This document shows positions 31,596-43,985 of a DNA stretch of 64,000 nucleotides, piece after piece. This stretch comes from Rachicladosporium sp. CCFEE 5018 (taxonomy: Eukaryota; Ascomycota; Dothideomycetes; Cladosporiales; Cladosporiaceae): NCBI GenBank assembly GCA_002077045.2, contig KZ111151.1, positions 1,135,473 through 1,199,472 on the forward strand, given 5' to 3'. Made by a program: the position numbers and the translations under genes. Within the stretch, counting starts at the first letter, position 1; every line of letters starts with the position of its first letter. The notes under the pieces were generated by a model. It was not told the origin of the DNA. It saw nothing but the letters and a program-made list of their open reading frames with translations, and searched no databases.

Positions 31596-34500
31596 ATGGC
31601 ACGCCGCACCTCCATGGCGTATGGAGCACGCACGAATGGCGTCGCTGGCCATACTCCACGCCATGCCGACATGCACGTCAACGGTGATGGACCACCTCCA
31701 TCAACCTTAGCAGCACAGATCGTCCACAACCAGACGCGGCCGCCGGCAACTCAAGCCAACGGCGAGCAAGCCACTTTTGTAGGGCTCCTGCACGAGCTCT
31801 TACACAACTCGAATGCTGCTCCAGAGACAGACGTTGCGGTCAATGTGCAGCTGATCGCGGTGGTAGTCAAGGCTGGGCTTAGTGTACTTACGCACGATAA
31901 CCCTTTCGCTCTGTGGGAGGAGCTACTCTCTCAAGCTGCAGACAGTCTCAAGGTTGTCAGGGCTACGATCGCCAGACAGCCTGAAGTGCTGATCACTGCA
32001 GTGCAGCCTGACGGACCTCAGCTCTTGCTCTGGCTTGTCGTGCGCTTACTGCCAATATGTGGCAATCCGCGATGCCAGGACCTGCTACTCGCTGATCTCC
32101 TGACTTCCGCAATTACTGCTTTGGAGAAGTCGACCAAGCTATGGCGAGTCACAGAAATTATGCAGGACTTGATAAGGAATTGTGTTGACGGTAGGTCTTC
32201 AAAGCATCTCATGTGGCGTGGCTGACTTCTCCCGCAGACGCACTTGTCACATTGGAGTCTTCCGACGGCTCAACGGCGCGCTTAGCAGTAGTTCTGCCTC
32301 CTATGCCATGGCTTTCGAAGCTGTGGCCAGAGTCCGAGACTGCGATTGCATTGCCACAGAATGCGCAAGTAGTCATCGACAACTCAATGCAGGTGATCTT
32401 GATGTCATTGACACTATCCCGAAGTGTTACGTCTCACCCGAGGTGGCTTGACGAGACGTGTCAGAGACTTCACGCTCTGTTACTGCGCGAACCACCGCAA
32501 TCACGTCGCGCGGATACATGGAGGGATGCCATCGTCAGAACTCTGAAGCTCAGTCGCGGAGCCTCGCAGTTACCGATCTTGGCTGACTTACTCGCTGATA
32601 GCACGCAAATTCTACCGTCCCAAGCGATGCAGCGTGGAATTGCAGAAGTGCTACGGGATATTCTACATGCGGGCTTGCTGCAGTATGTGCAATACCTGGA
32701 AGAGCCTATGCTCAGACTTGTGCGCAGCGATCTCTTCCAGCAGCTCGATCCCAGCCTCAAGTCAGTCCTGATACAAGGGCTGCGCCGCCAGATTGTAAGT
32801 GCGGATCTACCAGACGGTCTGCGTGATGCGGATCAAGACATGGTGGACGTCGACACTTCACAACTATCTCGAGCGCAAGCACAGCCGACCGATCTTTCAC
32901 GGGTAAGGAAGCCACGACGACTTCGGCCTCAGCTGGGTCAACATCAAAGCGGAACAACGTTCTCGAAGCTCGCAGAGATTTTAGGAGGTGATCTCAACGA
33001 TTTGGACTCGCTCGTGACTCGCGCACCTGCTGCATACGGCGATCTCGATGAGTTTGATCAATGCGCCGTGTGGGCGTCTTTGAATGAAACTCTATGTCAG
33101 GTCGAGAGCTCCAATGACTACGTGCCCTTGCTTGCATCTCTACTAGATGCGTTGGAGCTGCAGAACACCAAGAAGCCACGGGTCTTGTGCATGCAGGCCA
33201 TACGTGCATGCGTCCGCAAGTCGACCGACATGACGATTGTCGATCTTGCAGCCTCTCGTGTTGGCCAGGTCACTTTGAGGGCACTCCATAGCTCGCTACG
33301 TGAGCTCCGCATAGCGGCGGCGCACTGTCTGCCAGCATTCCTTCACATCGAATCAGCTCCGGAGCTGTCTGCCCGCAACCAGCAGGTCGCCCTCCAATAT
33401 CTTCGCACTCTCTCTGATCGCGATGTTCCGAGCGAGCTGGAAACGCTGATCGTAGCGTGGGGACAAGTCGCAACTGTGAGTGGAGAGAATGAGCTCAATC
33501 TTGTCTTGCTGCAGCTGGTCGATCTACTCGGACATGTCAACCCCATTGTCTGTGGACTTGCCTTCTCAGAGATTGAGCGTGTGGCTGAAACGAAGGCGCT
33601 CTCTGTGGAGCAACTCTTCGCCCCGTATTGGTCGTCGGTGGCAGTGTCAGCGGTCTCCGATCTGCTTTCTCGACCTCAGAAGATACAGCACCTGTGCGAC
33701 TTACTGCGAAAGGATGTCAATCAGCTTTTGCACATGACACAGCGGGAGACGATACCTTCACTTGTCTTGCACCAGAAGAAGGACGAGCTACAGCGGATAG
33801 CGTCGGCACGTGGCGCCAATGTCACTATACAGGACATCTGCCTGCAACCCCAGAGCAATCTTGTTGCCATCTTGTCACTTCTACTCGCCCAGCCAAGTGC
33901 GGATCTTGAGGATACGGTCTTGCAGTGCTTGAGTGGCATGGCGCCGGGATTCGACGGCACTGATCTTGCCGCGTTGATCAAACCTGAGTCGGTCGCCATA
34001 GCCTGCGAGCTCCTTCGATATATTGGCGATCAACCACCGAGTCGCAAGTCTCGGGCTTACCATGCTTTCCAGCTCTTCACCAATCTGTCCGTACGGCGGC
34101 CGGGGCAAAGTAAGGCGCATAACAAGCTGACCAAGACGCTCGCTGTCTTCTTCGAGACACATATTCTGGGCATGATGGCCAGCTTCTCGGACGTCTTGTC
34201 TGCTGCAAGCAGCGAACACTCAAGAACAGAGCAGCAGCGCTGCCTCCAAGGTATCGCAGAGATGGTGCTGCTGGCCAAGAGCGAGGTCAGCATTGCACTG
34301 CCCCAGATCCGCGCCTGTCTTCAATCAGCTATCGAACAGAAAGAGCTGTGCGATGATGCATGGTCTGCGTGGTTGTCACTACTGCCTGTGCTGGAGAGCG
34401 ATGACATTGCCCTGATTACCGATCAGACGTTCACCCTCATCGTCCGCCATTGGGCCCAGTTCCCACCCGCTCTTCAGCAGACTACCTACGAACGAGTCAC

Positions 34501-37500
34501 GGAGATGATCAGATCACACAATGCGGCTATCAACAAGGTGGTGCTCCTACTACCAATACTGACCACTATTCCCCTTTTCGCGAAGCTCGGGACCGAGATT
34601 GAGCGCTTGCAAAACGTCGAGACCACAGAGGGACGTTTCAAGGCATTCACCAAGCGACTGAAGAGCGAGAGCAAGGTCATCGTTCTACAAGCTCTCACGG
34701 AGCTTATCCCTTTCCTGGAGACGCATCAAGGCAAGATACATGACGCAGCAATGAGTGAGCAGCCGGACACTTGGATGACCGAACTCGTGCGCTCGCTGCT
34801 GGATGTGACAACACAGCTCGCCAGCGAAAGTGACGACGCTGCTGACTTGTGCGGCAGATGCCCGGGCCTAGTCGGCTGCCTGGATCCAAATCGCGTGAAC
34901 GCAACCAGACCGCGCAATACTCTGCTGATCATGTCGAACTTCGACAAGGCGGATGAGGTGATCAAGTGGGTCGTCGAACTGCTGGAGAACGTACTTGTCA
35001 AGGCCTTTAAGTCCGCTTCTAACGCACGTTCTCAAGGTTTCCTGGCCTATGTGATGCAGGAGCTTCTGCGATTCTGCGAGTTCAACGACGCTACTGCATT
35101 GAGACCCAGAGCTACGCAAGGCAATACCGCCTCGCAAAGATGGCTCGACATGCCCGAGCATGTACGAACCACTCTCACCCCCTTCTTGACATCGCGATAT
35201 CTCGTCACGAGCCATGCGCCGGCAAATCCACCTCATCGAGAGTATCCTGGCTTCACGCCCGACAGCGGTCACGGGTCTTGGCTTCGAGGTTTGGTGTACG
35301 ATCTCATGTGGAAAGCGAAAGGCGACAACGCGAAGATGGTCTTTCCCCTCCTAGCGCGGGTCATTCGCGGCCATGACCTTTCCATCGCTCACTTCTTGCT
35401 TCCATATGCGCTCACCAATGTCGTACTTGGCGGTACGGTTGCTGAAACCAAGGCTCTGCAAGATGAGATTCTGGCCGTGCTCAAGTGTGAGCCATCGAAT
35501 TCCACCGAAATCGAGACCATCAGACTGTGCAGCGAAAGTGTGTTCACGGCTCTCGATTACATGTCCTTGTGGCTGCAGGGCAAGAAGAACATTGTCTCCG
35601 AGAGCCGAGCAACAGCATGGCGTACTGGACATTCTCCTAACGATTTCGACGAGGTCGGCGATCAAGGGCAGATCCAGATCATTGAACAGTTTCTTGGCTC
35701 GATACCAGCAGAAGTCACTGCTGCACGTGCCATGAATTGCGAATCTTATGCACGCGGCTTGTTCAACTGGGAGCAGCACATACGTCAGGGACGCCCACTC
35801 ATCCCTTCAGCGTCCTCTGCGCATGAGCACGAAGATCTATATGATCAACTCTTTGACATCTACGCCCAGATCGACGAGCCAGACGGCCTTGAAGGCTTGG
35901 CTGTTCACTTGCCCTTCCTGACGGACGAACAGCAAGCCACGCTACACGTCAGAGCTGGTCGGTGGACGGCTGCCCAGTCATGGTACGAACTACAGCTGGC
36001 AGACTCGCCTGACGATACCGCACTTCAGACAAGTGTGCTGCAATGCTTCCGAGAAACTGGACGCTATGCCCCTCTCCTTCGCTATGCCGATAGCTTCTCG
36101 ACTGCGTATAAAAGTGACGAGACTCGCCTGGCTTCGTTCACATCACTTTTACCAGTCATGGCGGAAGCGAGCTGTATGATTGGTGATCTAGAAGTACTCA
36201 AGCGGCGACTCAGGCAGGCACCTGACGCTCCAGCGACCAACTTCGACATCGGCCTCGGAGCAATTCTCGTCTCCGGTACCAGCGAGGATCCTGAGCTTGG
36301 AACAGCTCGCCTTGCTGCTCTTCGTAAAAGCATCACCGCTGGCATCTCTGCTGCGAGCGCCAGCTCCTTACAGACATGCCATGCCGAGCTCAAGAACCTG
36401 CACATCCTGTACGAGGTAGAGGTCTTGAGCCGTGACCACACACATGGTAATCACCCGACGCTGCTGAGTGGCTTCGAGAAGCGACTTGGTGCGGTTGGCT
36501 CGTACACTTCCGGGAAGCAGAGCATTCTCGGCATCCGGCGCGCAAAGATGCAGTCAGGCAAGGTGGTGTGGAACAATGCCCAAGTCGGTGCTTCATGGCT
36601 TGCCACAGCCAAGCTAGCACGCAAGGCTGGCAACTCGGAAAGTGCATACAACGCGGTGCTTCGCGCGCATGAGTGCGGGGATGTGTCGGCCAAATTGGAG
36701 GAAGCGCGACTTCTCTGGCATGATGGTCACGGGCGACAGGCGATACAAAGCCTGGAATCTGCCATTGCAGCGGGCAAATTTGATGATGAGGGCGAAGGTG
36801 TGGACACGACCGCCACAGTCTCCACCAGGAGTGACGCGCTGAAGCAGAATATGCTCCTTGCGAGGGCACACCTCATGGTGGCGAAGTGGCTCGATGCATC
36901 GGGCCAGACTCAGACCAAAGACATGACAGCAAAGTATCAGTACGCAGCGAAGACTTTCCAGCGGTGGGAAAGAGGTCATTATTACTTGGGCAAGCATTAC
37001 CACAAGCTGCTCCTGGCTGATTTGGCGCAGCCCAGGGCAAAGCAGAGTGAGAAGACTGTGACTGGAGACCTCACGCGTCTGATCATCGAAAATCTGCTAC
37101 GCTCGATACCCTTTGGGAACAAGTACTGGCATGAGACGATTCCAAAAGTGCTTACTCTCTGGCTAGATCTCGGCACACACGCTATCCAGCGGACTGGCAA
37201 GGAGCCCCAGAATCTCTTTGATCTTCGAGTCAAAGCGTTGCAGGCTTGCTCTCGGCAGTTCAAGAAGTACTTCGATCGCGTTCCGCCGTATATCTTCTAC
37301 CAAGCTCTGCCGCAGATGCTGTCACGCATCAGTCATCCGCATCCTGAGGTGTGGAAGGAATTGATGCAGGTCATCACCAAGATCACCTTGACTCATCCAA
37401 GTCAAGCGCTCTGGAGATTGCTTGCTGTCACGAAGGCCACTGATGGCATCAGGCGGGAAAGAGCTACAGAGGTGATCTCCAGGCTGAAGGACCCAAAGCT

Positions 37501-38791
37501 CAGAGACAAGGCTGCTGGCGTGCCGACCGATCTATTGATGCTCATCGTGTCTGGCCAACGGCTGGCTGACGGGCTGCTGCATGCGTCAGAAGCGGCAGTC
37601 GAAGCAAGGGCCACGCAGGCAAGCCTGTCGCGCGACCTTGGCTTCAACCACAAGCTCGCGCCTTGTAATCTGGTAGTGCCACTCGAAAGCTCTCTTACCG
37701 CCAGTGTACCCAACGTTGGTACTAGTGCCAATATTCGGTCACACAAGGCATTCGCTCAAGACAAGGTCACCATACAAGCTTTCGAAGATGAAGTTCGTGT
37801 GCTCAGCTCACTGCAGCGACCGAAGAAAGTCACCGTTCGTGGCTCCGATGGCAAACGGTACAGTCTGCTATGCAAGCCCAAGGATGACCTACGTAAAGAT
37901 CAGCGATTGATGGAGTTCAACGGTGTCATCAATCGAGCCTTGAAGCGAGATGCTGAGAGCAGCAAGCGCCGACTGTACATCAAGACGTACGCCGTCATCC
38001 CTCTAAGTGAAGAGTCCGGTATCTTGGAGTGGGTCGAGGGCATCACGCCGATCAGAGATATTCTGCTGAACCACTACGGACGTCGCAACATCAGACCCAA
38101 CTACGTCGAGATCAGGGCTGTGCTCAACGACTGCACGAAGGACAAAGACGGTGGTCGTGGCTTCATTGATAAGGTCCTTCCGCAGTACCCACCTCTGCTG
38201 CATGAGTGGTTCGCCGAGACCTATCCCGAGCCTGACAAATGGTTTGCTGCTCGAGTGATGTATGCCAGATCCGCGGCTGTCATGTCGATAGTCGGACACG
38301 TCCTCGGATTGGGTGATCGTCATGGCGAGAACATCCTGCTCCGCGAGGCTACCGGAGGCGTGTTCCACGTCGATTTCAACTGCCTCTTCGACAAAGGCAT
38401 GACCTTTGAGCGTCCTGAGCTGGTGCCGTTTCGCCTGACACGCAACATGGTCGACGCCATGGGTCCGTATGGTTACGAAGGACCATTCAGGCGATCCTGC
38501 GAGCTCACGCTTGGTCTGCTCCGCCAAAACAAGGATACCCTCAACACGATTCTAGAGACATTCCTGTACGATCCGACGACGGACTTTATCGGCAAGAAAA
38601 AGAAGCACGCGGATGGCGTGCCCGAGACACCGCAAGAGATCCTCGATAGTGTGCAGGGAAAGCTGAAGGGAATCTACAAGAAAGAGACCGTACCGTTGAG
38701 CACGGAGGGGTACGTCGATGCGTTGATCCGCGAGGCAGTCGACCCGTGGAACTTGTCACAGATGTACATTGGGTGGTGTGCTTTCTTGTAA
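31596..38791 (+). CDS. MEC1: ATR/Mec1/Rad3-type checkpoint kinase, copy A, 2 exons
   Basis: Nuclear PI3-kinase-like protein kinase that signals replication stress and DNA damage. Exons are 31596-32190 and 32238-38791, joined by a 47-bp intron (GTAGGT...GGCTGAC...CGCAG, phase 1); 2,382 aa, the usual ATR length. The long N-terminal part is HEAT-like helical repeat. The FAT region lies around residues 1,340-1,950 (LFDIYAQIDEPDGLEGLA, AAQSWYELQLAD). The kinase domain near residues 2,050-2,330 has YSLLCKPKDDLRKDQRLMEF, the catalytic loop LGLGDRHGENILL, and HVDFNCLFDKG in the metal-binding position. The FATC domain closes the protein (DPWNLSQMYIGWCAFL). All catalytic residues are present. Replacements against copy B concentrate in the first ~300 residues; the kinase and FATC parts are almost unchanged, indicating constraint on both copies. 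Confidence 0.95.
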
Positions 38792-39235
38792 GATGAGAAC
38801 GATGCCGCAGGAACGAATGTCACGAACGCAACGAGCATGGCATATATGTACAAATACATACAGAGGCGTGGGCCTCGGATTCGACTTCCCGATTCAGTAC
38901 ACCCGATGTGGTACGACGTCACTTGGTACCTGCATATCTCTCCGTAAAACCGCGTTTCTGTGACTTCACAAATAGAACAAACGCGCGTGTGAAAACTTTG
39001 ACGCTGCAACATAGCCACCGTTCACCTCTCAGCAAGTCTTCACTTGAATCATCTCTCACACAAGTATCCCTTTCCTCACTATCGCTTCACTCAACATTCT
39101 TTCACCTGAAACTCGCTAAGCCCCCTGACATCCGCAGCTCGATCGCTGATACGCACATGCATTGGCGATCACGAGCAATTTCTTGACCGCGTTTGCTGCA
39201 AGCCACCATAGGCGCTTCACAATACATTTCTTACT
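38792..39235. promoter_or_regulatory. Upstream region of the MscS-type channel gene, copy A
   Basis: 444 bp containing the ATR 3' end region and a C/T-rich leader (TCACTATCGCTTCACTC) before the channel start. No other gene seen. Confidence 0.5.
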
Positions 39236-41992
39236 ATGTCACTTCCCACTCGCTCAAACACCACACAAAGCCGCTTCTCTCGTCAAGGCTTCGAACCCAT
39301 AGCCGACAACCAGCACAACATGGCTGGCGATGCCACGATAGATATCCCTATGCAGCAAATGCACGATGGAGCTCCTCTCAAGCATACACAGACCGGTGGT
39401 TCGACACTGAAGAAGCGTGTGATGTTCCGTGGACGGCGGAGGAAACCTGAGGCGCAGGCTGACGCGGCGGGAGGGCATACAGGATACGATGGAGAAGAAG
39501 ATACGATCACAGCCATGGGGAAGTTCTACAAGAGAGTTCTCGCATTCAGCATAATCACGCGGTACCTGGTATATGTGCTCCCGCTGGGGTTTTGCATCGC
39601 AGTACCGATTATTGTCGGAGCCACAGCTGCGCAGAACGCTGAGATCGGCGGCGTGAGAATCGTTTGGTTCTTCATGTGGGTCGAGGTTGCGTGGGTGAGC
39701 TTGTGGGTCAGCAAGATTGTTGCGCATTTCTTGCCATACATTTTCCAGGTGCTGGTCGGGGTGGTGAACAGTGGCATCAGGAAGTACTCGCTAGTGCTGA
39801 GATCGCTGGAGATCCCTTTGAGTTTAGTTGGCTGGGCAGTGACTTCGCTGGCTACCTTCATGCCGATCATGACCAGGAACCCGACAACGAGATCTCTGCC
39901 GAAAACGACAGACAACCCGGACCCAACCGGAGCGAAGTCTTGGGAATCGATCGTCCAGAAGATCCTGGCAGCGGCCGTGGTGGCGTCCCTCGTATATCTT
40001 GGCGAGAAATTGATCATTCAATTGATCTCCATCAATTACCACCGAAAGCAATTCAGTTCGAGAATCCGGGAAAGCAAGCACAATGTCTACCTTCTCAGCC
40101 AATTGTATGTGGCTTCGATAGCACTGTTCCCAGCTTACTGCAACGAGTTTGCGGAGGAAGACTACATCATCCAGGATGTGACCCTAGGTCTCAGCAAAGG
40201 CCGTGGCAATGCACGATCTGGCTCCAGAACACCAATGAAATTGCTCAACCATGTGGGCAGAGTAGGAGACAAAATCAGCGGCGCCTTCGGCAACATTGCC
40301 TCGGAGATCACTGGACGCGAGGTCTTCAGTGCAGGCTCCGCGCACGCGATCGTTACTGAGGCATTGGAGAAGAAACGATCGAGTGAAGCTCTTGCAAAAC
40401 GCTTGTGGATGTCTTTTGTGGTCGAGGGCAACGAAGCGTTGACTCAGGAAGATCTTATGGACGTCCTTGGCGATCAACATCGAGAAGATGCAGAGGAAGC
40501 GTTCCTTGCTCTGGACCAGGACGCCAACAACGATATCTCTCTGGACGAGATGATCATGACTGTTGTCGAATTTGGACGAGAGCGCAAGGCCATTAGCACG
40601 AGCATGCATGATGTCGACCAGGCCATCAATGTCCTGGACCGACTTTTCCTAGCCGTGGTCTTTATTGCAGTCATTTTCGTCTTCGTGGCCTTCCTAAACG
40701 CCAACTTCACGACAACACTGGCTACTACTGGTACAGCGTTGCTCTCCTTGTCCTTCGTCTTTGCAGCAACCTGCCAGGAAGTCCTCGGCAGCTGCATCTT
40801 CCTCTTCGTTAAGCATCCATACGATATTGGCGATCGAGTCGACATCGGTGCTACGGATCAGTACACTGTGGAGCATATCAGCCTGCTGTTTACTGTCTTC
40901 CGCCGCGTCAATGGCGCTAAGTGCGGAGGCATAGTCCAAATAAATCACATCGTTTTAAATACGCAGAACATCGAGAACCTCTCTCGAAGCAAGGCGATGA
41001 TGGAAGAGTACGTGGTGCTGACTTCGTTCGACACGTCATTTGAGGATATTCAGATCCTGAAGAAGGAACTCAGCACATTCGTGGCCGCTACGGACAACAG
41101 CCGCGACTTCCAGCAAGATATTAACATCGAGGTGCTCGGGACGACCGATATGAAGCAGCTGCAGCTACAGGTCCAGATCAAGCATAAGGGCAACTGGGCA
41201 AACGAGACACTACGCGCAGCCCGCCGCAGCAAGTTCATGTGCGCGCTTGTTGCAGCCATGCGAGCAGTGCCAATCTACGGTCCAGGGCAGGGCGACGAGG
41301 CGGCAGGTAGCGTCGGGAATCCAACATACTCTGTGGCGATCGACGATGCAATCGCGACTCACAACAGGGAGGAGGCGGCAAAAGCGAAGGAGGGGAAGCG
41401 ACTCGTGCCCACGAAAGTCATTGAGAAAGCGAAAGAGTCGCTCAGTCCGGTTACTTCCCGATCGCCAGGTGCCGGCCTGACCGCAAGCGACGCGCGCGCC
41501 GTAGAAGAGCTTAATGCCCGCAATCCAGCTGATGACCAAGCTCGCGACGAAGCCTGGACCTCTGGCAACGATACCAGCACCCTCGGCCGGCAAAGCATCG
41601 ATGAGCAAGATCTCGAGGATGTGCGTGGCCTACTACGTCGCGAGAGTACCCGCGGAAAGCGACGCGCCGGACAAAGCACACAGCCGGCGTACAATGGCCC
41701 GAGCGTACCTACCATCAACGAGCCGATATCTTACAGAGACTACGCCCACCCTGCGACCGGATTCGGCTCGGCCACGAATACTGCTTACAACCCGCCTTCA
41801 TCGCGCGCACAGCAGGCGTATGCACCGCCAGTGGGTGGTGCGCAGATGAGTCAGATGCCTGCACGGCAGGCCAGCAATCCGTATAGGAACAGGAGTGAGA
41901 GCGCAGCGAGGAAGCCGATGAGTCCTACGGCTGGGAATGGGGATATGGGGGATGAAGAGTTTGCGAATTTGAGACCGTATTCTGGGGTCTAG
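39236..41992 (+). CDS. EF-hand MscS-type mechanosensitive channel (Msy-like), copy A
   Basis: 918 aa, single exon. Fungal Msy1/Msy2-type channels sit in the ER or internal membranes and moderate calcium and volume under hypo-osmotic shock. Transmembrane segments occur near residues 100-160, 185-215, 240-265, and a pair at about 465-520. An EF-hand precedes the pore: DQDANNDISLDE, residues 427-438. The pore-lining and beta-domain region has ANFTTTLATTGTALLSLSFVFAA and HPYDIGDRVDIG. Copy A has Asn432 where the loop's usual Gly is kept in copy B, and NH at 570-571 where copy B and the family have PN (QIPNIVLN). Other beta-domain changes cluster here. The C-terminal 180 residues are disordered. 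The start could be an internal ATG 28 codons on (MAGDATIDIP). Confidence 0.88.
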   Translation: MSLPTRSNTTQSRFSRQGFEPIADNQHNMAGDATIDIPMQQMHDGAPLKHTQTGGSTLKKRVMFRGRRRKPEAQADAAGGHTGYDGEEDTITAMGKFYKRVLAFSIITRYLVYVLPLGFCIAVPIIVGATAAQNAEIGGVRIVWFFMWVEVAWVSLWVSKIVAHFLPYIFQVLVGVVNSGIRKYSLVLRSLEIPLSLVGWAVTSLATFMPIMTRNPTTRSLPKTTDNPDPTGAKSWESIVQKILAAAVVASLVYLGEKLIIQLISINYHRKQFSSRIRESKHNVYLLSQLYVASIALFPAYCNEFAEEDYIIQDVTLGLSKGRGNARSGSRTPMKLLNHVGRVGDKISGAFGNIASEITGREVFSAGSAHAIVTEALEKKRSSEALAKRLWMSFVVEGNEALTQEDLMDVLGDQHREDAEEAFLALDQDANNDISLDEMIMTVVEFGRERKAISTSMHDVDQAINVLDRLFLAVVFIAVIFVFVAFLNANFTTTLATTGTALLSLSFVFAATCQEVLGSCIFLFVKHPYDIGDRVDIGATDQYTVEHISLLFTVFRRVNGAKCGGIVQINHIVLNTQNIENLSRSKAMMEEYVVLTSFDTSFEDIQILKKELSTFVAATDNSRDFQQDINIEVLGTTDMKQLQLQVQIKHKGNWANETLRAARRSKFMCALVAAMRAVPIYGPGQGDEAAGSVGNPTYSVAIDDAIATHNREEAAKAKEGKRLVPTKVIEKAKESLSPVTSRSPGAGLTASDARAVEELNARNPADDQARDEAWTSGNDTSTLGRQSIDEQDLEDVRGLLRRESTRGKRRAGQSTQPAYNGPSVPTINEPISYRDYAHPATGFGSATNTAYNPPSSRAQQAYAPPVGGAQMSQMPARQASNPYRNRSESAARKPMSPTAGNGDMGDEEFANLRPYSGV

Positions 41993-42291
41993 TGGGCTTT
42001 TGTAAGACGTTTTGAGATTGATGGGGATAGGGATAGAGCATTGGTGCATAGCGTGGCGTCTAAAAATTGTTGCGAACTGGGTGGGATACATGGCGTTGGC
42101 ATATTAGAGCTCAGACTGTAGCGAAGAGCTCGGCAGACTGGGCTCGAGATCACGGCGCGGCTACGAGCTGATGCTGGTTGCACTTCGGAACGATGGATCC
42201 AAAAGCACTCATGTAGCATTAGATGTCTTAACAGATCATTATACGTGCGTCCCCGACGTGTACTGTGGTATCCCCCTCTTCATCTCCCTAT
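41993..42291. other. Convergent 3' region, channel and trehalase, copy A
   Basis: 299 bp between two 3' ends, identical base for base to 60490-60788. Confidence 0.6.
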
Positions 42292-42413
42292 CTAAACCAC
42301 TATGCCTCTCCTTGCCACATTACCTCCCTCGCTACTTACGATCGCCCACTCAGCAACCGTAGCACCCGTTCCATTCTTCTCATTGGCCGTCCCAACCGTC
42401 GCCTGGTTTCCAC
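42292..42413 (-). CDS. ATH1: Acid trehalase, C-terminal fragment cut by the gap
   Basis: Only the last 40 codons and the stop are present before the run of N. The sequence is identical to 60789-60910, the 3' end of the complete trehalase gene. The truncation coincides with the contig end, so it is an assembly boundary rather than evidence of a broken gene. Open frames that appear to continue through the N run are not real. Confidence 0.9.
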
Positions 42414-42513
42414 NNNNNNNNNNNNNNNNNNNNNNNNNNNNNNNNNNNNNNNNNNNNNNNNNNNNNNNNNNNNNNNNNNNNNNNNNNNNNNNNNNNNNNN
42501 NNNNNNNNNNNNN
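42414..42513. other. Assembly gap, exactly 100 N
   Basis: A run of 100 N, the conventional size for a gap of unknown length. It sits exactly between the end of unit A and the start of unit B. Confidence 0.99.
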
Positions 42514-42620
42514 CGCCGATGAGAGCCGCGCCGGCGCATTGCTCTCCACTGTCGACCACTACACCAATACTCCCGCCCTAGGCACAGCATTCCGATTCCT
42601 CCATCGCACACTCACCGACT

Positions 42621-43985
42621 ATGCCGCCCCCATCAGCAACCCACCATCTTCCGCCATCCCACCCTGCCCAGCGCACCCGTCCAAAATCCCCCAATCGCGT
42701 CCTCGCCGAGGCCGAAGCGCAATGGACCTTCACGCCGGCCGAGCTCGCAAACACGCCCTCAATCCAGGACGGTCTTAGTCCTGCCGAGGAGAAAGACATC
42801 CGCACCAAGGGCGTGAACTTCATACTTCAAGTCGGGATCCTGCTGAAGCTCCCGCAACTCACTCTGAGTACGGCTGCGACGTTTTTCCAACGATTCCTGA
42901 TGCGGAGTAGCTTGAAAGGGGTCAGAGATGGGGTGCCGAAGCTGCACCACTACCAGAGCGCAGCTGTAGCGTTGTTTCTAGCGACGAAAGTCGAGGAAAG
43001 CTGCAGAAAGATGAAGGAGATCGTGCTAGCCTGCTGTCGCATCGCACAGAAGAACCCCAACCTGATCATCGACGAGCAGAGCAAAGACTTCTGGAAATGG
43101 CGCGACTGCATTCTCCACAACGAGGACATAATGCTAGAAGTCCTCTGCTTTGACCTCACTGTCGAGTCCCCACATCGCCAGCTCTTTGACATGCTGAAGT
43201 ACTACGGCCAGCAACACAACAAGCCGTTCCGAAACGCGTCGTGGGCGTTCGTCTCCGACTCTGCGAATACGATGCTGTGCTTGCTTTGTTCTAGTAGGAC
43301 GATAGCGGCTGCGGCTTTCTACAACGCGTGTAGAGTCACGGATGTGCAGATTCCGGATGATAAGATGGGACTGCCGTGGTGGGAGGGCGCGCAGGTCAAG
43401 ATTGGGGATGTGAGGATGGCGTTGGAGTATATGCGGACGCATTACGTAGAGGCTAATGGGGCGAATGGGAAGAATGGGCAGGGTGTTGATGGAGGGGAGG
43501 GGGATCGGAGTATCTATGCTGGACTGAGCACGCCATTGGATATGACGGACGAGCACGACGGAACGAGGCTCAGGCCGAATGGAGCATCGGTATCGCCTGT
43601 ACAGGCTGCGCAAAACCAATTGCTCGCGCCAGGAAGCGAGCGGCGACTGTCAAATGCGAGCTCAATTGGCCAGAAGCGTGCGCACGAGGACGAAGCGCCA
43701 GCCGAGACGAACGGCATTACTACGAATGGCGTTCACCGAGCTGGCTCACAACGACCACAAGAGAGCAAGCGCATCAAGCTCGAGCCTGACAGCAATGGCC
43801 AAGCACCAAATGGAGCACGAGACTCGCCCGCTGCACACGACCTCCGCGTCACCGAGGAGAAGCTACGGGTGCAGAATGGGAACCGGCAGAACGAAGCCGA
43901 TGTCCGCGAGACGCTGCCTGTTGAACCTGCACCTGTAGTGAAGCAAGACGATGCAGGTAGTGAAGAGGGCGAAGTGGAGGAGTAG
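42621..43985 (+). CDS. pch1: Cyclin-T/Pch1-like cyclin, copy B
   Basis: 454 aa, same structure and start as the copy at 24150. Differences from copy A are NED/I for SED/V in the second cyclin box, Leu for Arg before PWWEG, and three conservative changes in the disordered tail. None touches the core box motifs, so both copies should be functional. Only 107 bp of upstream sequence exists before the gap, so its promoter is not represented. Confidence 0.85.
   Translation: MPPPSATHHLPPSHPAQRTRPKSPNRVLAEAEAQWTFTPAELANTPSIQDGLSPAEEKDIRTKGVNFILQVGILLKLPQLTLSTAATFFQRFLMRSSLKGVRDGVPKLHHYQSAAVALFLATKVEESCRKMKEIVLACCRIAQKNPNLIIDEQSKDFWKWRDCILHNEDIMLEVLCFDLTVESPHRQLFDMLKYYGQQHNKPFRNASWAFVSDSANTMLCLLCSSRTIAAAAFYNACRVTDVQIPDDKMGLPWWEGAQVKIGDVRMALEYMRTHYVEANGANGKNGQGVDGGEGDRSIYAGLSTPLDMTDEHDGTRLRPNGASVSPVQAAQNQLLAPGSERRLSNASSIGQKRAHEDEAPAETNGITTNGVHRAGSQRPQESKRIKLEPDSNGQAPNGARDSPAAHDLRVTEEKLRVQNGNRQNEADVRETLPVEPAPVVKQDDAGSEEGEVEE

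Larger units (their letters stand above)
24043..42413 (+). repeat. Duplicated block, unit A (18.4 kb)
   Basis: Collinear and same-strand with 42514-60910. Unit A starts where the second contig starts and ends where the first contig ends. The offset drifts only from 18,471 to 18,497 bp, so there are few indels. The first ~245 bp and last ~535 bp are identical between units. Inside, coding DNA differs by a few percent and several intergenic stretches by much more. TMA7 lies outside the block and is not repeated. Confidence 0.97.

Noticed and set aside
42292..42778. Open frames running through the N run (for example 42302-42778)
   Set aside because: N codons cannot contain stops, so these frames are artefacts that join trehalase antisense to cyclin upstream sequence.
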